From contig CAADRB010000055.1 in NCBI GenBank assembly GCA_900708905.1, forward strand, positions 108,235 through 172,234: a stretch of DNA of 64,000 bases. Reading direction: 5' to 3'. The notes under the pieces were generated by a model that was given only the letters and a program-made list of their open reading frames with translations, was not told where the DNA came from and did no database searches. Below are positions 46,056 to 59,649 of this stretch, in pieces (the first letter of the stretch is position 1; the number at the start of each line of letters is the position of its first letter). A program made the position numbers and the translations under genes. This DNA comes from Hymenolepis diminuta (Eukaryota > Platyhelminthes > Cestoda > Cyclophyllidea > Hymenolepididae).

Positions 46056-48480
46056 CTTGGAGGAAGCAAAGCTGAAAAACAGATACCCGCACTGAAACAC
46101 AACGAATAAAAAGATTAATTGAAATAGGAAAATAAGCACTTTCGAAAAAGCAATGAAATCACTTCCCCCAGAGGTTAAACCAATAAATTTAAAAATTGAA
46201 CGGGAATATACATAAACTCAATTATATGTACCTTAACAATAATTTACGTGCAGGCGTATCCAACTCTCAGACTGCGGAATAGTACAAAACTATCCATATA
46301 AGGCACTACTACGTCAGTGGCTTATAACAAAATATCATAATTTTTTAAGATTAAATTTTAAATATATAATTATATATATAGATATATATAAATTTGATAT
46401 TTTTAATGCTCCTGACAGTCTACTTTTTAAAATTGTATTTGGTGCTCACAAATTAATATCAGATTTGAGTATCAGATATTTTAGAAGTTGAAATGAATAT
46501 TTATCTTTCATGATTGAAATATGGACAATTTAAAATGTTGCTATGGAGAAAGTCATTTGTTCTAATCTTAGATTTCTTGATCGTCATTCAAGTCAAGGTT
46601 TTAGGCTGAATATAACTGTTTATTTAATATCCTAAACTTTCTAATGAATTAGTAATTATAACGAATCAATACACTTCAATGTTATTTTAATTATAAGATT
46701 ATTATTAGTCACTTGAACATTACCAAATATCATTTAAATCTTAATTTCATATTCTAATATGAACATAATCTATTTAGCTTACGTTTAAAAAAAATACTAT
46801 ATATTTGACATTCTGCACGCAAAATATGCAGCCGAATCTATTTATTTAAACACAACTTATCGTCCCAAATAGCCAGTGAAGTTTGTGTAGTAAATATTAA
46901 CTTTAAGTGCTTTGAATTTACTCCGACATGTAGAAAAGAAGCAGATGTCTGTACAGTTAATTTTTTAAAATGTGTGCTTAATACATTATTGAAAACAAAC
47001 GATGAGTCATCAATCCTGTCCAATCGTCGATGTTTCTGTATGGTGATTGGCAACTGGAGATTTCTATACAACTACCAAGATCGCCTCTTGTGGGATGGCC
47101 TTTACGAAATTGTATAGTTTCCAAACGCCAGATGTTTTTGACCTCTACTGTGCGTAGCGAAACTATCGGCTTCCTACAAAAAACCATTCTGGTAAACGAA
47201 ACTGATACTCTAAATTCTTTAATCACAAGCTAACGTGAATTCTTAAATTTAGCAACAGAACTAAATCATCACTTATTAAGATTTCTACCTGATTCAACTT
47301 CCGAAAATTATACATTTTAGTTTATAAACCCTCGAGTAAAACAAATTTCATTTGCATGAAATCACCGTTAACATACTTTTAAGTACCAAAACAGACTCGT
47401 CGCATAGGACTTTTAGTTTACTATACGATATATCCTGACGAACTTAAATCTTAAAACAACAAAATATTTAATTGACAAGTTACAATTAAGTATAACCAAA
47501 TCCAAATCTGCGAATTTGACCCGAGAGTGACTAGTCGTCATCAACAATCATATCGAATATATTTCGCGTATTTCAACCATACATTCAATCCCTTTACCAC
47601 TTTAAATATACACTTAATTCTGTGTAAATAATGACTAAGAAGGCTACACTACTCATTTCTAGTCAAAATTTTCAATATCGCCGACAGTATTGCAATTTCA
47701 ATTAACAATAATCGAGGCTGTGGTATTCGCCAGCAGAAGCCACCAGGCAATCAGCAATCACCATCCCTGCACCTTAGCGTTGTGTATAAGAACCAAGCTC
47801 GTGGACAACATCTCATACGGAGCTCTGTTCACATATGAAGTAAAATTCCTGCTATCTCATCGATACGAAGCTATAAACCCTCTCTACTCCATGCCTTTCT
47901 TGTTCTCGCCACTTTGAGAACAGCCTAGCTAACTTTGGGAGCAAACTTATAATAGAGGATTCTGCTAGACGCTATCCGGACTGCTCAGGAGGATTAGCTA
48001 GCTGCAGCAAAAAGGCATATTGATGTAGCATTCGCTACAAGGCGGTCTCGGACGATTCAGTCATAAGGATGGATATGATACCTAGACAATGCTAAACAAC
48101 TTGATTTTTTGCTATTGGTTCGTATAAAATTTGTAAAATGATTATTCTCGAATAAACTAGCCAAATTTCAGGTAATTTTATTATTACTACCTTATTGTTT
48201 TGTGCCTGATATGATGTTGCCTCAGAGGATCCGATCATCGTGCGAGGATACATTATTATATTATTGCATTTGCGAAGTATACTAACACCACATTCATGTA
48301 TCTTCTGAACAAATTGTTATAGACCACACACAGAGGATCGGAAATGATCGACAGAGGATAACAGCTATACTACAGTATTCACAGGCGGCCCAACTGTGCG
48401 TGCATGCCTGGATATGTATACCTATATAGATGCTAATCATCACGTTGAGGTATGACTGATGTCTAAGGAAGAAATATCTT
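46056..48480. other. Intergenic upstream of the MBD-like gene
   Basis: Contains an AT-dinucleotide run near 46362-46392 and the exon-like patch at 46990-47180. A GC-richer segment (about 47940-48060) and a word shared with 22150 ('ctaatcatcac') near 48430 suggest further old repeats. Confidence 0.45.
46990..47180 (-). other. Exon-like segment, unassigned
   Basis: A minus-strand acceptor-like TTTTTTGTAG is followed by an open segment reading KPIVSLRTVEVKNIWRLETI and then QFRKGHPTRGDLGSCIE. The plus strand is also open here (YGDWQLEISIQLPRSPLVGW). Base composition is closer to coding than its surroundings. Neither strand gives a recognised family, and no donor or neighbouring exon was found. 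It may be a transposon fragment. Confidence 0.2.
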
Positions 48481-48481
48481 G

Positions 48482-48487
48482 TTTATT
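48482..48487 (-). terminator. Possible polyadenylation signal of CYB5D1
   Basis: AATAAA on the minus strand about 160 bases past the CYB5D1 stop; it is the nearest perfect signal I found downstream. Confidence 0.35.
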
Positions 48488-48647
48488 AACTTAATTTACT
48501 TATCAATAAAATGAGATGAGTTCCCGGCCACATCGGTACTGATCTATCGACATGAATGACTTGATTTACCCCATCTATTCAATCAATGTAGCCCCGGTCT
48601 ACATAACGTTATTACAAAAATGAATATCTTTTTATCGTCTAAACATC

Positions 48648-49534
48648 TTAAGCTTCCGTAAGATCGTCGTTGTAATATAGAAGAATCTCGGGAATAAAGT
48701 TGTCCACATTTAAAAGAAGTTCCTCTAACATATCGTCTTTGTCAGCTATTCCATTTTCTTCCAAAGTTTTGTCCATATCAAGAACTTCATCTGCGTACCT
48801 CCAAGTGTAGGATGCTGCATGAGCATTACACTCCAAGTAGCGCTCCAAAATGTCCAACATAGTTTCTTCTGAACAAACCTTTGAAAAAATAGTTACTATC
48901 ATTTTCAGAGGTTGAATTGTATATCTAGTAGAAATTACAAATGAGTGAAATTACTTCAATTATATCTTCAGTTAGCGAAAGAGTGTTGATGACTTTTATG
49001 GTACGAGCCTTCTTGGTTAGTTTGCCTATCTGGTAACTTTTATCCTTCCACCAAGGCACAACAAAGTCGTTCGGCCAATCCGAGGTTGGATAGGGCGGTG
49101 GAACGTGAAGAAAACGTCCGTAGGGTGTATAAGGAACACGTGCAAAAGTAATCGGATCAATATGACTTCTAAGATCCCCCGTTTTAGAATCAAACCAGTG
49201 GGAGATATCCGTTCCACCAGCAGTCAAAATCGGCTTTAGTAAGACGTCACCTGAAACAAACCGTTACTTCCAATACTTAAACGTATGAATAAATTTCACC
49301 TAGTGGGTAATATAATTAACAGGAAATTTTGCAAGTAAAAAGTTTTTTTTAAAAACAAACATTCAAGCGAAACTTTGTCGTGATTTTAATAAATTGCGTT
49401 TAAAAATTAACTGATTCACCTTTATGCAGACTAAATAAATCTGTTAAATTGTAAACATCTCCCAGGTATGAGACCCATAAATCGGTCTCCAAATTATGCA
49501 AAGAGACTTCAGTCGGAGTAAAATACTTCACCAT
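48648..49534 (-). CDS. CYB5D1: Cytochrome b5 domain-containing protein 1
   Basis: Three exons join in phase: 49534-49420, 49250-48955 and 48878-48648, giving 213 aa against about 228 in vertebrates. The product starts [14 protein letters not shown] and has [15 protein letters not shown], then [20 protein letters not shown], the cytochrome-b5-like fold. Conserved blocks continue with [75 protein letters not shown] and the terminal [15 protein letters not shown] histidine before the first splice (SLHKG) and the one in SHWF are the candidate haem ligands; the classic HPGG motif is not preserved, as is usual in this family. An in-frame TGA three codons upstream fixes the start. In other organisms the protein is axonemal/ciliary; that role is inherited here by homology only. 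Confidence 0.93.
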
Positions 49535-51470
49535 TACAACTCATATCAACGCCTTTTTCGTTGTTCAATAGATGATCTATTAAAATAAAGACAAGGTGAA
49601 ATATTTTCACACTTAAATTACCTAAAATTTGTATAAATCCATTCATTTTTACCGGTGAGAGGCACTAGTTTATTTATGGCGAGTTTATTAAGTGAATGAG
49701 TTATCATTTGGAAATTGGTGACAAACAGTTTGTTCATGGCTTAAGCGAATTGAATTAAAAACTTATCCCGTTTTTGACCTCAACTGATCCTAAAAATATA
49801 TAGAATTTTGGTTAAATTTGATGATTTTCATTCTTGTAACTAATTTTTTTTAGTATTTTGTTTTGGGACTTTGAAGATGTTTCTACCTAATCATTTCCTT
49901 GGATGATTCATAACGCATAATGTCTAGTCCATGACAGAGTTTACTTATAATGGCAGTAGCCAGGGGTTATTACATTCTGCTACATATAACAAAATAACAT
50001 TTTTCCCAAAATAATTCTTAAATGTGAGATTCTTTATCCCTTACCTTTCAATTCCCTCTACTCTTAATTCACTTGATTCGGACGAATTTATTTACCTTAC
50101 GTTTGTAATTGGCACATAGTATAAATCGACCTACAGATATGAAAACATGCGTCTTTGTGTTTGGGTCGTTTTGTATTGTGGTCTTGTTGGGTCATAACTA
50201 GTGCAGTGTTTAAGGGAGTCTAAAAGTCGTTTACGGTATCCTACAGAGGAGAGCAGATCATATTACATTCAGATAACCCATTTAGGTCAACCGTTTACTC
50301 GAAAATAGGTATTTTTAAGGAGGAAGTTTCTGCTTCAGTTTTATAAATTATTATTTTGCTAACTTGTCATTGGCATTAAATGTTGATTATCTTAACGTGA
50401 GTCTAAACAGCTTTTTACTGACGCTTTACCATTTCCAGTGGGTTCCACGAACCCAATACCTCCTTGCTGCTTCTATCTGTGGGATGTGTAGTGAGAGAAT
50501 CTATGGGTAATATTCTAAGGAATTCAATGAAAGTCCATTTTAAAGACTACATTTATCAAAAATCTTCCAATTTTTCCAATAATTTCGTCTGTTTATGTGA
50601 TTCACTTGTGGTATCTTTAATTATATGGGCAGATGTTTGCTAATTTGCAATCATTCGGTTAAATAATATTAGACCTTATGGTTGTCAACATTGTGACATA
50701 ATGCTAAGTGATGGCTAAAATCACGTATGTGCGATCGACTCAGATGATAGAGAAAGGATCATTGAAGTACTTTCAGTCATTATTTTGTACTTAGCATAGA
50801 CTGGCAAAACTATTGTAAATATAGATTGTTTTCCCTATTTGGCTTAATTAAACACGATTGGTTGGACTGACTAGTGAGTGGGAATTGAACTTACCATGCC
50901 GTGGCTTGCCAGGGGTAACGATGTGGAGGTGATATGTATTTTTTTTGTTCACGGCAAGGCATCATTCATCTTTTCAGCATATAATGATGATCATTTTACA
51001 TTTTGCTTCTGTTGAAACTATCAAAATGGATATAATAAAACTAAAAATTGTTCTAAAAGCGAACGGCTGTTTGAAACAATAATAAGAACAATATTCAGAA
51101 CACAAGTAATGTTCTAGCAATTGCAATTTTAAAGCCATTTTTTAATTTTTAAACTAAGGTTTGATTCTATCGTTCTACTAACTTGGAATTATCTCAAATA
51201 AAACTTCTTTACCGGGGTAAACCTTCAAAGCTAATTTGGAAAGATATTCGTACTTGTAATAAATATACAATGAAAATTTACTAAATCCCATTAAGTATGT
51301 CATTGAAAACAATAAAAATAAGCATTCAAAAGGCATAGAGGAAATCTCACACTGACATAGTCTACTTATTGGTTGAATTAATAAACACATCGAGCTCGAG
51401 AAAATAATTAACATTCCAGCAACGTCAGATTACACAGTACGGAAATATTAAGGCGGTTGCTTGATCTATC
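49535..51470. other. Intergenic between HDHD5 and CYB5D1
   Basis: No coding exon recognised on either strand. It should contain the CYB5D1 promoter and the HDHD5 3' flank. No clear AATAAA was found directly after the HDHD5 stop. Confidence 0.5.
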
Positions 51471-51477
51471 TGACCCC

Positions 51478-54400
51478 TTAAGGCAACTTGGGATCAAATG
51501 ATTCTTCAACGAGAAGCAGTTTGATTCCTTCCAACACATTTGCAGTCTCAAAGCTAGGCAGAATGAGATCGACGGCACCAGTAAAGTCACGGTGACAATG
51601 CAGTGGCTTGGAGCGTTTCACCTTTCGATCTAATGGCTTGTAGACACCCGTTTGTACCAGAATTGCTAAAATTTAAATAAGTAAACGCGATTTAAACGGT
51701 TATTTTTAGACAAAAATCACTAACGTGAATATGGATAGCACTAACGTTTATGTTAAGGGAGTTGCCAAAGTTTAGTTAAATAGGGCCGATAGAAAAAAAA
51801 GTGATTGGTAAATATCTGGAAATTTCTCTATGTATATTTACATATTTTTGACATGTATACATCAGTGTGTATCAAAATAAGTGAAATTGAAACAAATAAA
51901 AATGATCGACTTAAATAACAAATATAATCCGATCACAAAAAGTACTCATCAACCCAGACAATAGCATTGATTGAACAAGTAAGGATGGACATTTATCAAT
52001 TGCTTGAATCAGTTTCGTTTACTGCTCCTATTATTCGGATGTTTCTCCTTGAATGAGGTTTGTTACCATTATTTTCCTGTGTCAGAGGGGATAACAATAA
52101 CGAATCATTAAACTAAATCCTGGTTGATCAGTTTTGAACGGAGTTAAAGACAAGAAATTGCACATGATGAAAATTGTAAATTGTTCAATGATATCTGAAA
52201 ACCGCGTACTTAGGCTTTAACACCTGTTTGATTCGATTAATGCACCGAAAATTTTGATATTTTTGGTCTATTTAACAGTATTTAAATTTGAAAAAATGAC
52301 TTAAATACATGGCTTACAGTTGATACGTATCCAGTTAATTAGGAAAAAAAGAACAGTCTGAATTTTCTCTAACTTTAATCCAAAATTTACAAAAGAAAAG
52401 ATGTCATCATCGATTCCTGGCAGGAGGATAAATACTTACTTATTTTTTAACCTTTTTTCCTCCAAGATAAACACAAGCTTGAATGTTGTAGTTTTTTCCC
52501 TATAAACAAATGTGAATGCTTCGCAGAAGTTTTAACGTTATTTACATTTGCAAAACCTCCGAATGTCAACATAAACTGCTGAAGTTTTACTTTGACCATA
52601 GTTGCCGTTGTTTTTGCTTATCACACTTTTGGTGAAGTTAGAATTTTACAGAAATACCGTCCGCTTTTAATAATATCGCGCAGTGAGAAGAAAATCAAAT
52701 GATATTTTCTGAGCATAATTGATTGGAAATTGTAATCTCTTTATTGAAAGAGAACCATTCATATTTATAGATAAACACAAAGATAATTTTTGACCTGGGT
52801 GGCTGCGGGATTTTGCGGCGAAAACGCTTCCGATATAAGCTCGTGAGCAGAGTTAAAGACTTCCTACATAGTATCATTTACCTTTTCTTCAGCTATAAAA
52901 AGAAACAGATGTGCCGAAACTGCATCACGAATCTATGAATCATATCCTGAATGTGGTGCAATGAACTGTATCTATTAACTAACAGTAAACAACTTAAGAA
53001 AACTCAAATTTAGGTGGCTTAAATGCCACTTTTCTCCGATTTTCACCCACCTTCAAATTAGAATAACCAGCTGTTACTCGTGTTTAGATGCATTTCCAAG
53101 ATCAAACATTTTAAAAGATCATCTCATTTAACTATGGGGACCAATAAGATCAGACATTATAATTACTAGAGAAACAAAATTTAGGAGCTGGGAAAAGGAA
53201 CCTATGTAAAACTCTGTCCACATTAATATAGGTAATTATTTCGCCGATTCTAAACGCAATGAGTACTGATAGTGTGTGTTCGTTAATTCTCTCCTTTTAT
53301 TATCGATTCACAAGGCAAACATCCAACAGAGAGGATATTTATAACCAAAACATGGTAATGATGTTTTCTCTCTACATCTTTACATGCTTAAAATACTTAG
53401 AGTAAACTAGATCTAACAATAAACAAAAGTGCAAGAAAAAACCTACATTCAAAACTGCGCGCCGTTTGCGGTAGGAAGGCAGCATCCGGAGGAACAGTGC
53501 GAGAAGATGCCACAGCTGCCTTCTTGTCCAGTTTGCCTTGTTCTTGGAAGGAGACATCTCGGCCACCCGACAAACGACGATAACGACGCAGATACATGTT
53601 GTAGAGATTCGCGCCCAGAATATCCACCTCGGGATTGTCTCTAAAAAACAGAAGGAAAATCGTTATTTATATTCAATTTAAAGCTATGATCGTTTTATAT
53701 GGTAGATCTATCTTGAGATAACAGAAAACCAGTGAAACCTTTGCTCGTTTTAAACTGCTTTATTCAAAATTGTTTACCCATTATTTCCGTATTTCTGCAG
53801 CATACTAAAGCACTGTAAGGCCAGAAAGGCTAATGGCGGAAATAGGAAGCGGTGTTTGAACTATCTTTGCTATTTTGGAGGTAGATAATAAATAATTACA
53901 AATCAGGAAATAAGAGATGGAGACAAAGGCATGGATATTATGAATTCTGTCCAAATAAACTCATATAATGAGGTCTATGACATTAATCAGCGAACTGACT
54001 GAACGCCACAAAATGCCGAATAGAGGAGAAATTTATCAGTTTGTTTAATGGTTAGGCCTTTAGAGCTTTTAATCCAGACTTAAATGAATTCGTTCAATGT
54101 GCTTCAAACTCGAAAGGAAGAACTGCGAAAGACGATTTGTTCATATAATATCCATTTCCACCGTCCAAAAGATAGAGGAAAATGTAGGACATCACGGAAA
54201 TCTAGGTATGCAACAGAGAACCTCCTTGGACGAAGAGGAGGAAACGATCAAGTTTACAAATATTTAACAGCTATCGTTTAATTGTTTGTCTTAAATAGAT
54301 TGACCCAGTCGATGAGGTGAAACAATCAATCACAGCATAAATATACTGCTTATAATACATGTAAAATAGAGATTGGAAGTAATAAAACAGTTATTTATTG

Positions 54401-56795
54401 TATAAAGTTTAACAAGAAGGAAGAACAATGTATATCGAATTTATTGAATTCAAAACTAGCGGCTATCTTTTACGATAATTAATTTATAAAATTCAATTAA
54501 GAAAGAAAATTGCCTAGTGTATTAAAATTGTGAGCCCTAAAACACTCCAGAAACAGGTCAGCTAAAAGATTTTTCGTAACTAAAGTAAAACTTCTCAGAT
54601 GAATTTTGAAATGCTACTTAACTGCCAAAAAACTAAATCTCAAGCAGTCCGGTAACGTCAATAGTCCACTACGAAGTACGGAACAAAATATTCAAAAATA
54701 ATTTCAAGAATGTGTAAAAATGGTTTGCTAAAATAAAATACAAAAAGAGATAGAACTTCTTAATAGAAAATTGCCAAAAATGTATAACAAATTATTATAA
54801 AAATTGCAGTTATTTTACCGTTTTCAGCAATTTTAAAAGATGAAAATTTTTGTCATTTCTCTTTAACTTGCCCAAAGAAGTAGATTTTTCGAAGAGGCCG
54901 TGAGATACCCAGTCTCTTGGCAGTTTTGCTCAAAATATGCTCAGAGAATCGATAGGTAATTTCACTCGGTTTGCCAACCAAAGCAGTGTATTTTAGAGGA
55001 TATCCAGAAACTCTCTTAATAAATAAATAATAATTAATGGAAAGAAACAGTACTTTTATATTCATGTTAATTAACTTACTTCATACAAAGACTCTAGGCA
55101 GACGAGAAAAGCACCATGACCAAAGCTAAAACGTTGACAAAAAATTGTGATTCTCAAGCAATTGGAGATGGAGATTAGACGATACTACTGATTTGCAGAA
55201 AATACAACTTACCGAGGCATACAAGCTTGGCCCATATAGAGAAGATCCATGTTGCAAGCCAATACAGGAAGGTGGTTCTCAGGATTTGTTTCAGGCATGT
55301 GATTAGGTTTTCCATTGGTTAATAGAAGATCGATGAGCAGTTGTAAATACATTTCCCATTGAGTGGGTTCTCCCATCAATATAATAGCTAATATAACAAA
55401 AATATTAGTAATTTCAGATTATGCAGCTATTTTGGGGTTCAAAAATAATAGCAAAGAAATCTAAAAATCATTTAGTTACGAAAGCATAAAATGTACCAGG
55501 ATAAAGGTCGATCGCTCTATCTAGCGCCATTCAAGTCCAAACTCACCTTTTAAATTTTAACTGTTTAGAGAATAAGTTTAAAATATAGTGCGCATAATAA
55601 CACTCATTAATAAAAGGTCAAATTAATACCTACAAACTTTACTAGATAACCGATTGTTTTTAGACGATCATTCAAATGGTCAATACATTTTTCAGACCAT
55701 TTGTAATACCATGTTTCTATTACCAAAATTATACATACCACAGCTCACCTTCCATTCGCGGAAAGTCATTATTTTCCTTGTACCCTTTGGCCTAAAATAA
55801 ATTAAGCATCATATATTAACGAAAATTTAATTACATTGGGGCTTGAATGGGCACTGATCGGAATCTTAATTTCCGATTAATCTCCAGATTTAAATAATAT
55901 AATGATTCAAAGTTGGAGTTAAATATGTAACGTTTCTCATTCAATATATAAAACGTATTATAACGAAATGTTTTCCTTATGTGATTAAACGAAGATGAAA
56001 ATCCTACTCTTGACACGCAAAGTTTATTAAGCAAGTTTGCTCCAAAATAAAAATAAACAAAATTTTGAAGATATATCTGATAAGTATGCACCATTCTTTT
56101 TTCTGCAACCACTTACCACAACTTTTCGATTCTCATGATTAACCATATCAAGAAGGGGCCAAGCTTCAGCGACTTGTTCCATAGTATAAACATACTTGAA
56201 GCCAAGATCTTCTGCAATCTTCTTCATGTCCCCTTGACCCACAACAAGTACCTTCTTGTCATGCCAGCGGGTAAAACTCTGGAAGGGACTGGGTGCGAAT
56301 ATCACCTGCTCCGGTTCCAACTGCATTTAGACAAAAAAATTAATCATCTTCTTAAATAAGTGGATTTAAAGAGATCATTAAACTTGCATCAATCTTGAAG
56401 ATGGAAGAAAGTTGTTCAGCCTTTGACTTAATATCTCCACAAGCGTTCGTTACGAAAGCAATCGGAACTCGAAGTTTCCCATTACGTCCCTTCAGCAGAT
56501 CCATAGCAACAAGTGCCTCTGGGATTGGTGTAGAGCCTCGTAGAAGGACACCATCAATATCGAATAGTAGACCAAAGCTAGGCTGTATGAAAGGGATACA
56601 AAAGTTAGACTTAATGATCATATGGTAAAAGGTTCTTCTCTATAATGCAAGCCACACTTCTCTTTGTTTTAACCCAACAGGAAAGTAGTCATGTCGTTCA
56701 TCAGTACTGTCGGTACTAATGATGCTTGCCCTACGAAGGTCTAGTTGTTCAGCAGAGGGGATAGTGTAGAGGTCAGTAAGAGTGTCATCAGTCAT
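51478..56795 (-). CDS. HDHD5: HAD-family hydrolase HDHD5 (CECR5)
   Basis: Nine exons join in phase: 56795-56679 (least certain), 56582-56388, 56320-56117, 55791-55749, 55387-55213, 55125-55080, 55014-54872, 53640-53447 and 51665-51478, giving 434 aa (human about 423). HAD motif I is FDIDGVLLRGSTPIPEAL, motif II VPIAFVTNACGD, the cap region has LLDMVN and LMGEPTQWEMYLQLLIDLLL, motif III LVGKPSEITYRFSEHIL and motif IV GDNPEVDILGANLYNMYLRR. Both catalytic aspartates (DxD) and the motif IV acidic residues are present, so phosphatase/hydrolase chemistry is possible; the natural substrate of this family is not established. Human HDHD5 is mitochondrial. Here the proposed N terminus (MTDDTLTDLYTIPSAEQLDL, then RRASIISTDS) is acidic and not presequence-like, and its donor (CCT|GTTGGG) is weak, so a different first exon is possible. 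Introns 2 and 7 use GC donors (GAT|GCAAGT and GG|GCAAGT); no GT donor nearby keeps the frame. Confidence 0.92.
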
Positions 56796-59540
56796 TTCTT
56801 GAGAGTGGAATCAGGAGATGCTGTCACCAGGCACCACGTATTTATATAGAGACTCGAGTTCATGTATACACGTGACGTGCATTTGGGTGTATAGTAAACA
56901 TTGCGTTTTTTCATTTATCCAACTATCTATCTAGGTGTGATCAAAAAGACAAGGAATTCAATTAAAAGGCATTTATCACGCTAATATTGGCAGAGAATGC
57001 ATGAAGTGAATTAAATAAGCGTATGGTAGGCTGAATCGAATTATAGTAAAATTAGTGATCTCTTAATTTATTGTCCACCCATGTCTAAATTGACAGAAAA
57101 CGACGTTTTAAAATATTCTGTGAAAAAAGAAAGCATCTTAGAGTGTCTCAAGTAGAATATCGTTTCGAAATTCTCTTTCATTTGAGGATTAAAACCCGTG
57201 AGGCCAGTTTTTCGGATACTACGTTTGTAAGTTGGGGTTCGAATTCGTTTTATATGAGGAGAAAACAAAGCAACAAGCGGAAATAAATAAATAATTCAGA
57301 CTTATATATTCATATACTCTATATTAGGTGTATCAGTATGGCTTAAGGAAATAAATTTTATCAGTATATATTTTCCATTTCATTTATCTTTAAAGTTGGT
57401 TCACATTCAGTGAACGCAAAATGAGCTCTGTTTTGTTTATTAGTAGAAAAAATATACCTGGCTTAATTAGCCAGAGATACAAATTCACTAACTTATCAGA
57501 AAGCTCTGGAACTTTCGAAGATGAATTCACTAAAAGAAAAGGCGGCGAAGACTGAAAGTCAGATAACGGAACATTAGTACACGAACAATTCGTTGAATCT
57601 AAGGACTCACTTTTACAAAAACGCTTTTATACTTCTACTCAATTCACTTCATTTGACTCATATTGGTCTGGTTCCTTGTGTTCATTCCGCTTGCTTAATT
57701 TACCACGATAAAAATACTATTTTCATGCTTTGTCACTAAAATTTAATCAGTTATAGAGGTACTGCGAAAATCATCAATGTAGAATAGGAAAACTAATTAG
57801 GCTGTTGCACTCTACAGCTTTATCAACTCCACTACCACAAGAGAGGAAATAGATAGATTCTGCAGCAGAATTCGTTAAATAGAGAGAGAACAAAGAGAAG
57901 GTATGCAGTCTTGAGACTAGAAAGCTGCATTGTGATTAATTAGTAGAGTAAAGCTGAAGTGGAGGTGATAGGTGACTTAGGAAAATGGATACCCAGAGAG
58001 GACAGAAACTGAATGAATAAAGAAAATAGCCAAACGTGGTTAAGGAATAAGATCACTACAGAATATTTTAATTGCCAACTATTATAGGATAGTGAGTGAT
58101 TGATAAATTCAAGCCTATTGGAAATTGAACACAATTAAATATAAACTAATTAAAAAGATTTGGAATGGAATTAATAAATTGTCATTAACATAAAGGATGA
58201 ACAGTGCATTAGCTTGAATAAATCATGACAGATATTACCAACCAGCATACTTATATATGATCATTCTAATGCACTCTAGAACGTAAAAAGGAAGCTGGAA
58301 TTGGATAGTTAAGATGTCGAAGTCACAGTCTTCTTATCTATAAATGTCTTCAAAAATCTTTATCAAAAACATACACATAATTGCTATTACTCGAGGATGC
58401 TAATGATTCAAAAAATTTATTTATAATATGATTCAGGCCGTATTTGACGCTAAGTGTGTTTATCTAACCCTGAAGAGAATGTTTTAATTCTGACGGTGTT
58501 ACATGCCCATTCCTCATACATGTGTCTCTTCTACAAAACTAAAAATACGCATGATTTTACTAAGCTAAGAAAAATCACATGAAGAGCATCTGTCGAAATT
58601 CCAGATTATTCTTTTTGGAGTTTTAATAAAGCCGAAATTTAAAGTTTATCATAAATATGAAATATACTTGCATAAGAGTAAAAAGGGAGAGGACATAGAG
58701 TAAATATTGGCGGGAAGCATAGTTTAATGACGTAACGAGTGTTAGAATTTGGATTTCACGCACAGATATTCCACCGTAACTAGCACCTAATTTTTCTTCT
58801 TTGCATTTGAATGCCAAAAGGCACTTTCTTTGGCATATATGAAGGATATATTATCAAAGCCCTCGGAAGTAAAGAATTAGTTAAATTACCACCCATATTC
58901 GTTAATCGAAAATGAAATAGTACGTAGGGCTATTTCTCACAGAGAATGCAATTCTCAAATATTGGCTTGTTAAATTCTAAGAATTTTTCCATTTTTGCAT
59001 TTCTACCATTATAATTGGTGATTCATTTGCCATACCTAGGTTGACTCATAGTGAGACGAAATATAGAACCCTCTGTGCGAGTATGGTTGACTTTCCCTAT
59101 CACCAGAGGCCATTTGTCGTGCCACGCTATGACTGATTATAGCACGACACTAATAAGACAAGTCGTCTTTCTTAACGCCTTTTGGGATTAATAAGAATAA
59201 ATACAAGGATAGTTTTTCCTTTTTTCTAGTTTCCTATTTATTCCTCCCAAAGACTAAGACCTGTACTACTGGTAAGAGAAATAGGTGTCGTCAAGTTCAT
59301 GCTTCCTTGGCCTGATATTTTAAATTTACGCCTACTGCACTTTTGTGTTAATTAAACGCCTAATTTTAAATAAATAAATAAATGAGTTGATGTAGAACCA
59401 GACAGTGGGAATGGAGTTTCAGGCCTTATAAAATGCATTATCATAGAAACCACACCTGTATTAAAAGTTATTTTAGGAAATCATTTTAATGCCTTCGAAA
59501 ATGTGTCATTTAAAATACACATCAATGTGCACATGTGGCA
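56796..59540. other. Intergenic, no gene recognised
   Basis: The first 100 bases should hold the HDHD5 promoter; 'atttatata' at 56840-56848 is TATA-like but unproven. The remainder is AT-rich without supported exons. Confidence 0.5.
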
Positions 59541-59640
59541 TAGTGATCAACAAGCCCGTCTGCAAATGCCAGAGGTCACGAGATCACTGGAGAGCCAACA
59601 GCACTGGTTAATTCAGATAATCAGAAAGGGTAGTCGACAA
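59540..59640 (+). repeat. Dispersed repeat, copy with best core
   Basis: Reads 'gatcaacaagcccgtctgca', 'aatgccagaggtcacgagat' and 'cactggttaattcagataat', linking the words of copies 1-3 in a single segment. Confidence 0.55.
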
Positions 59641-59649
59641 GCTCCCCAA

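Noticed and set aside
47690..47917. Plus-strand ORF of 75 codons
   Set aside because: No recognised motif, no splice context and no nearby exon.
56671..56740. Plus-strand 'aacccaacag' acceptor followed by an ATG and short ORF
   Set aside because: It is antisense to the proposed HDHD5 exon 1, runs only about 17 codons and has no further exons.
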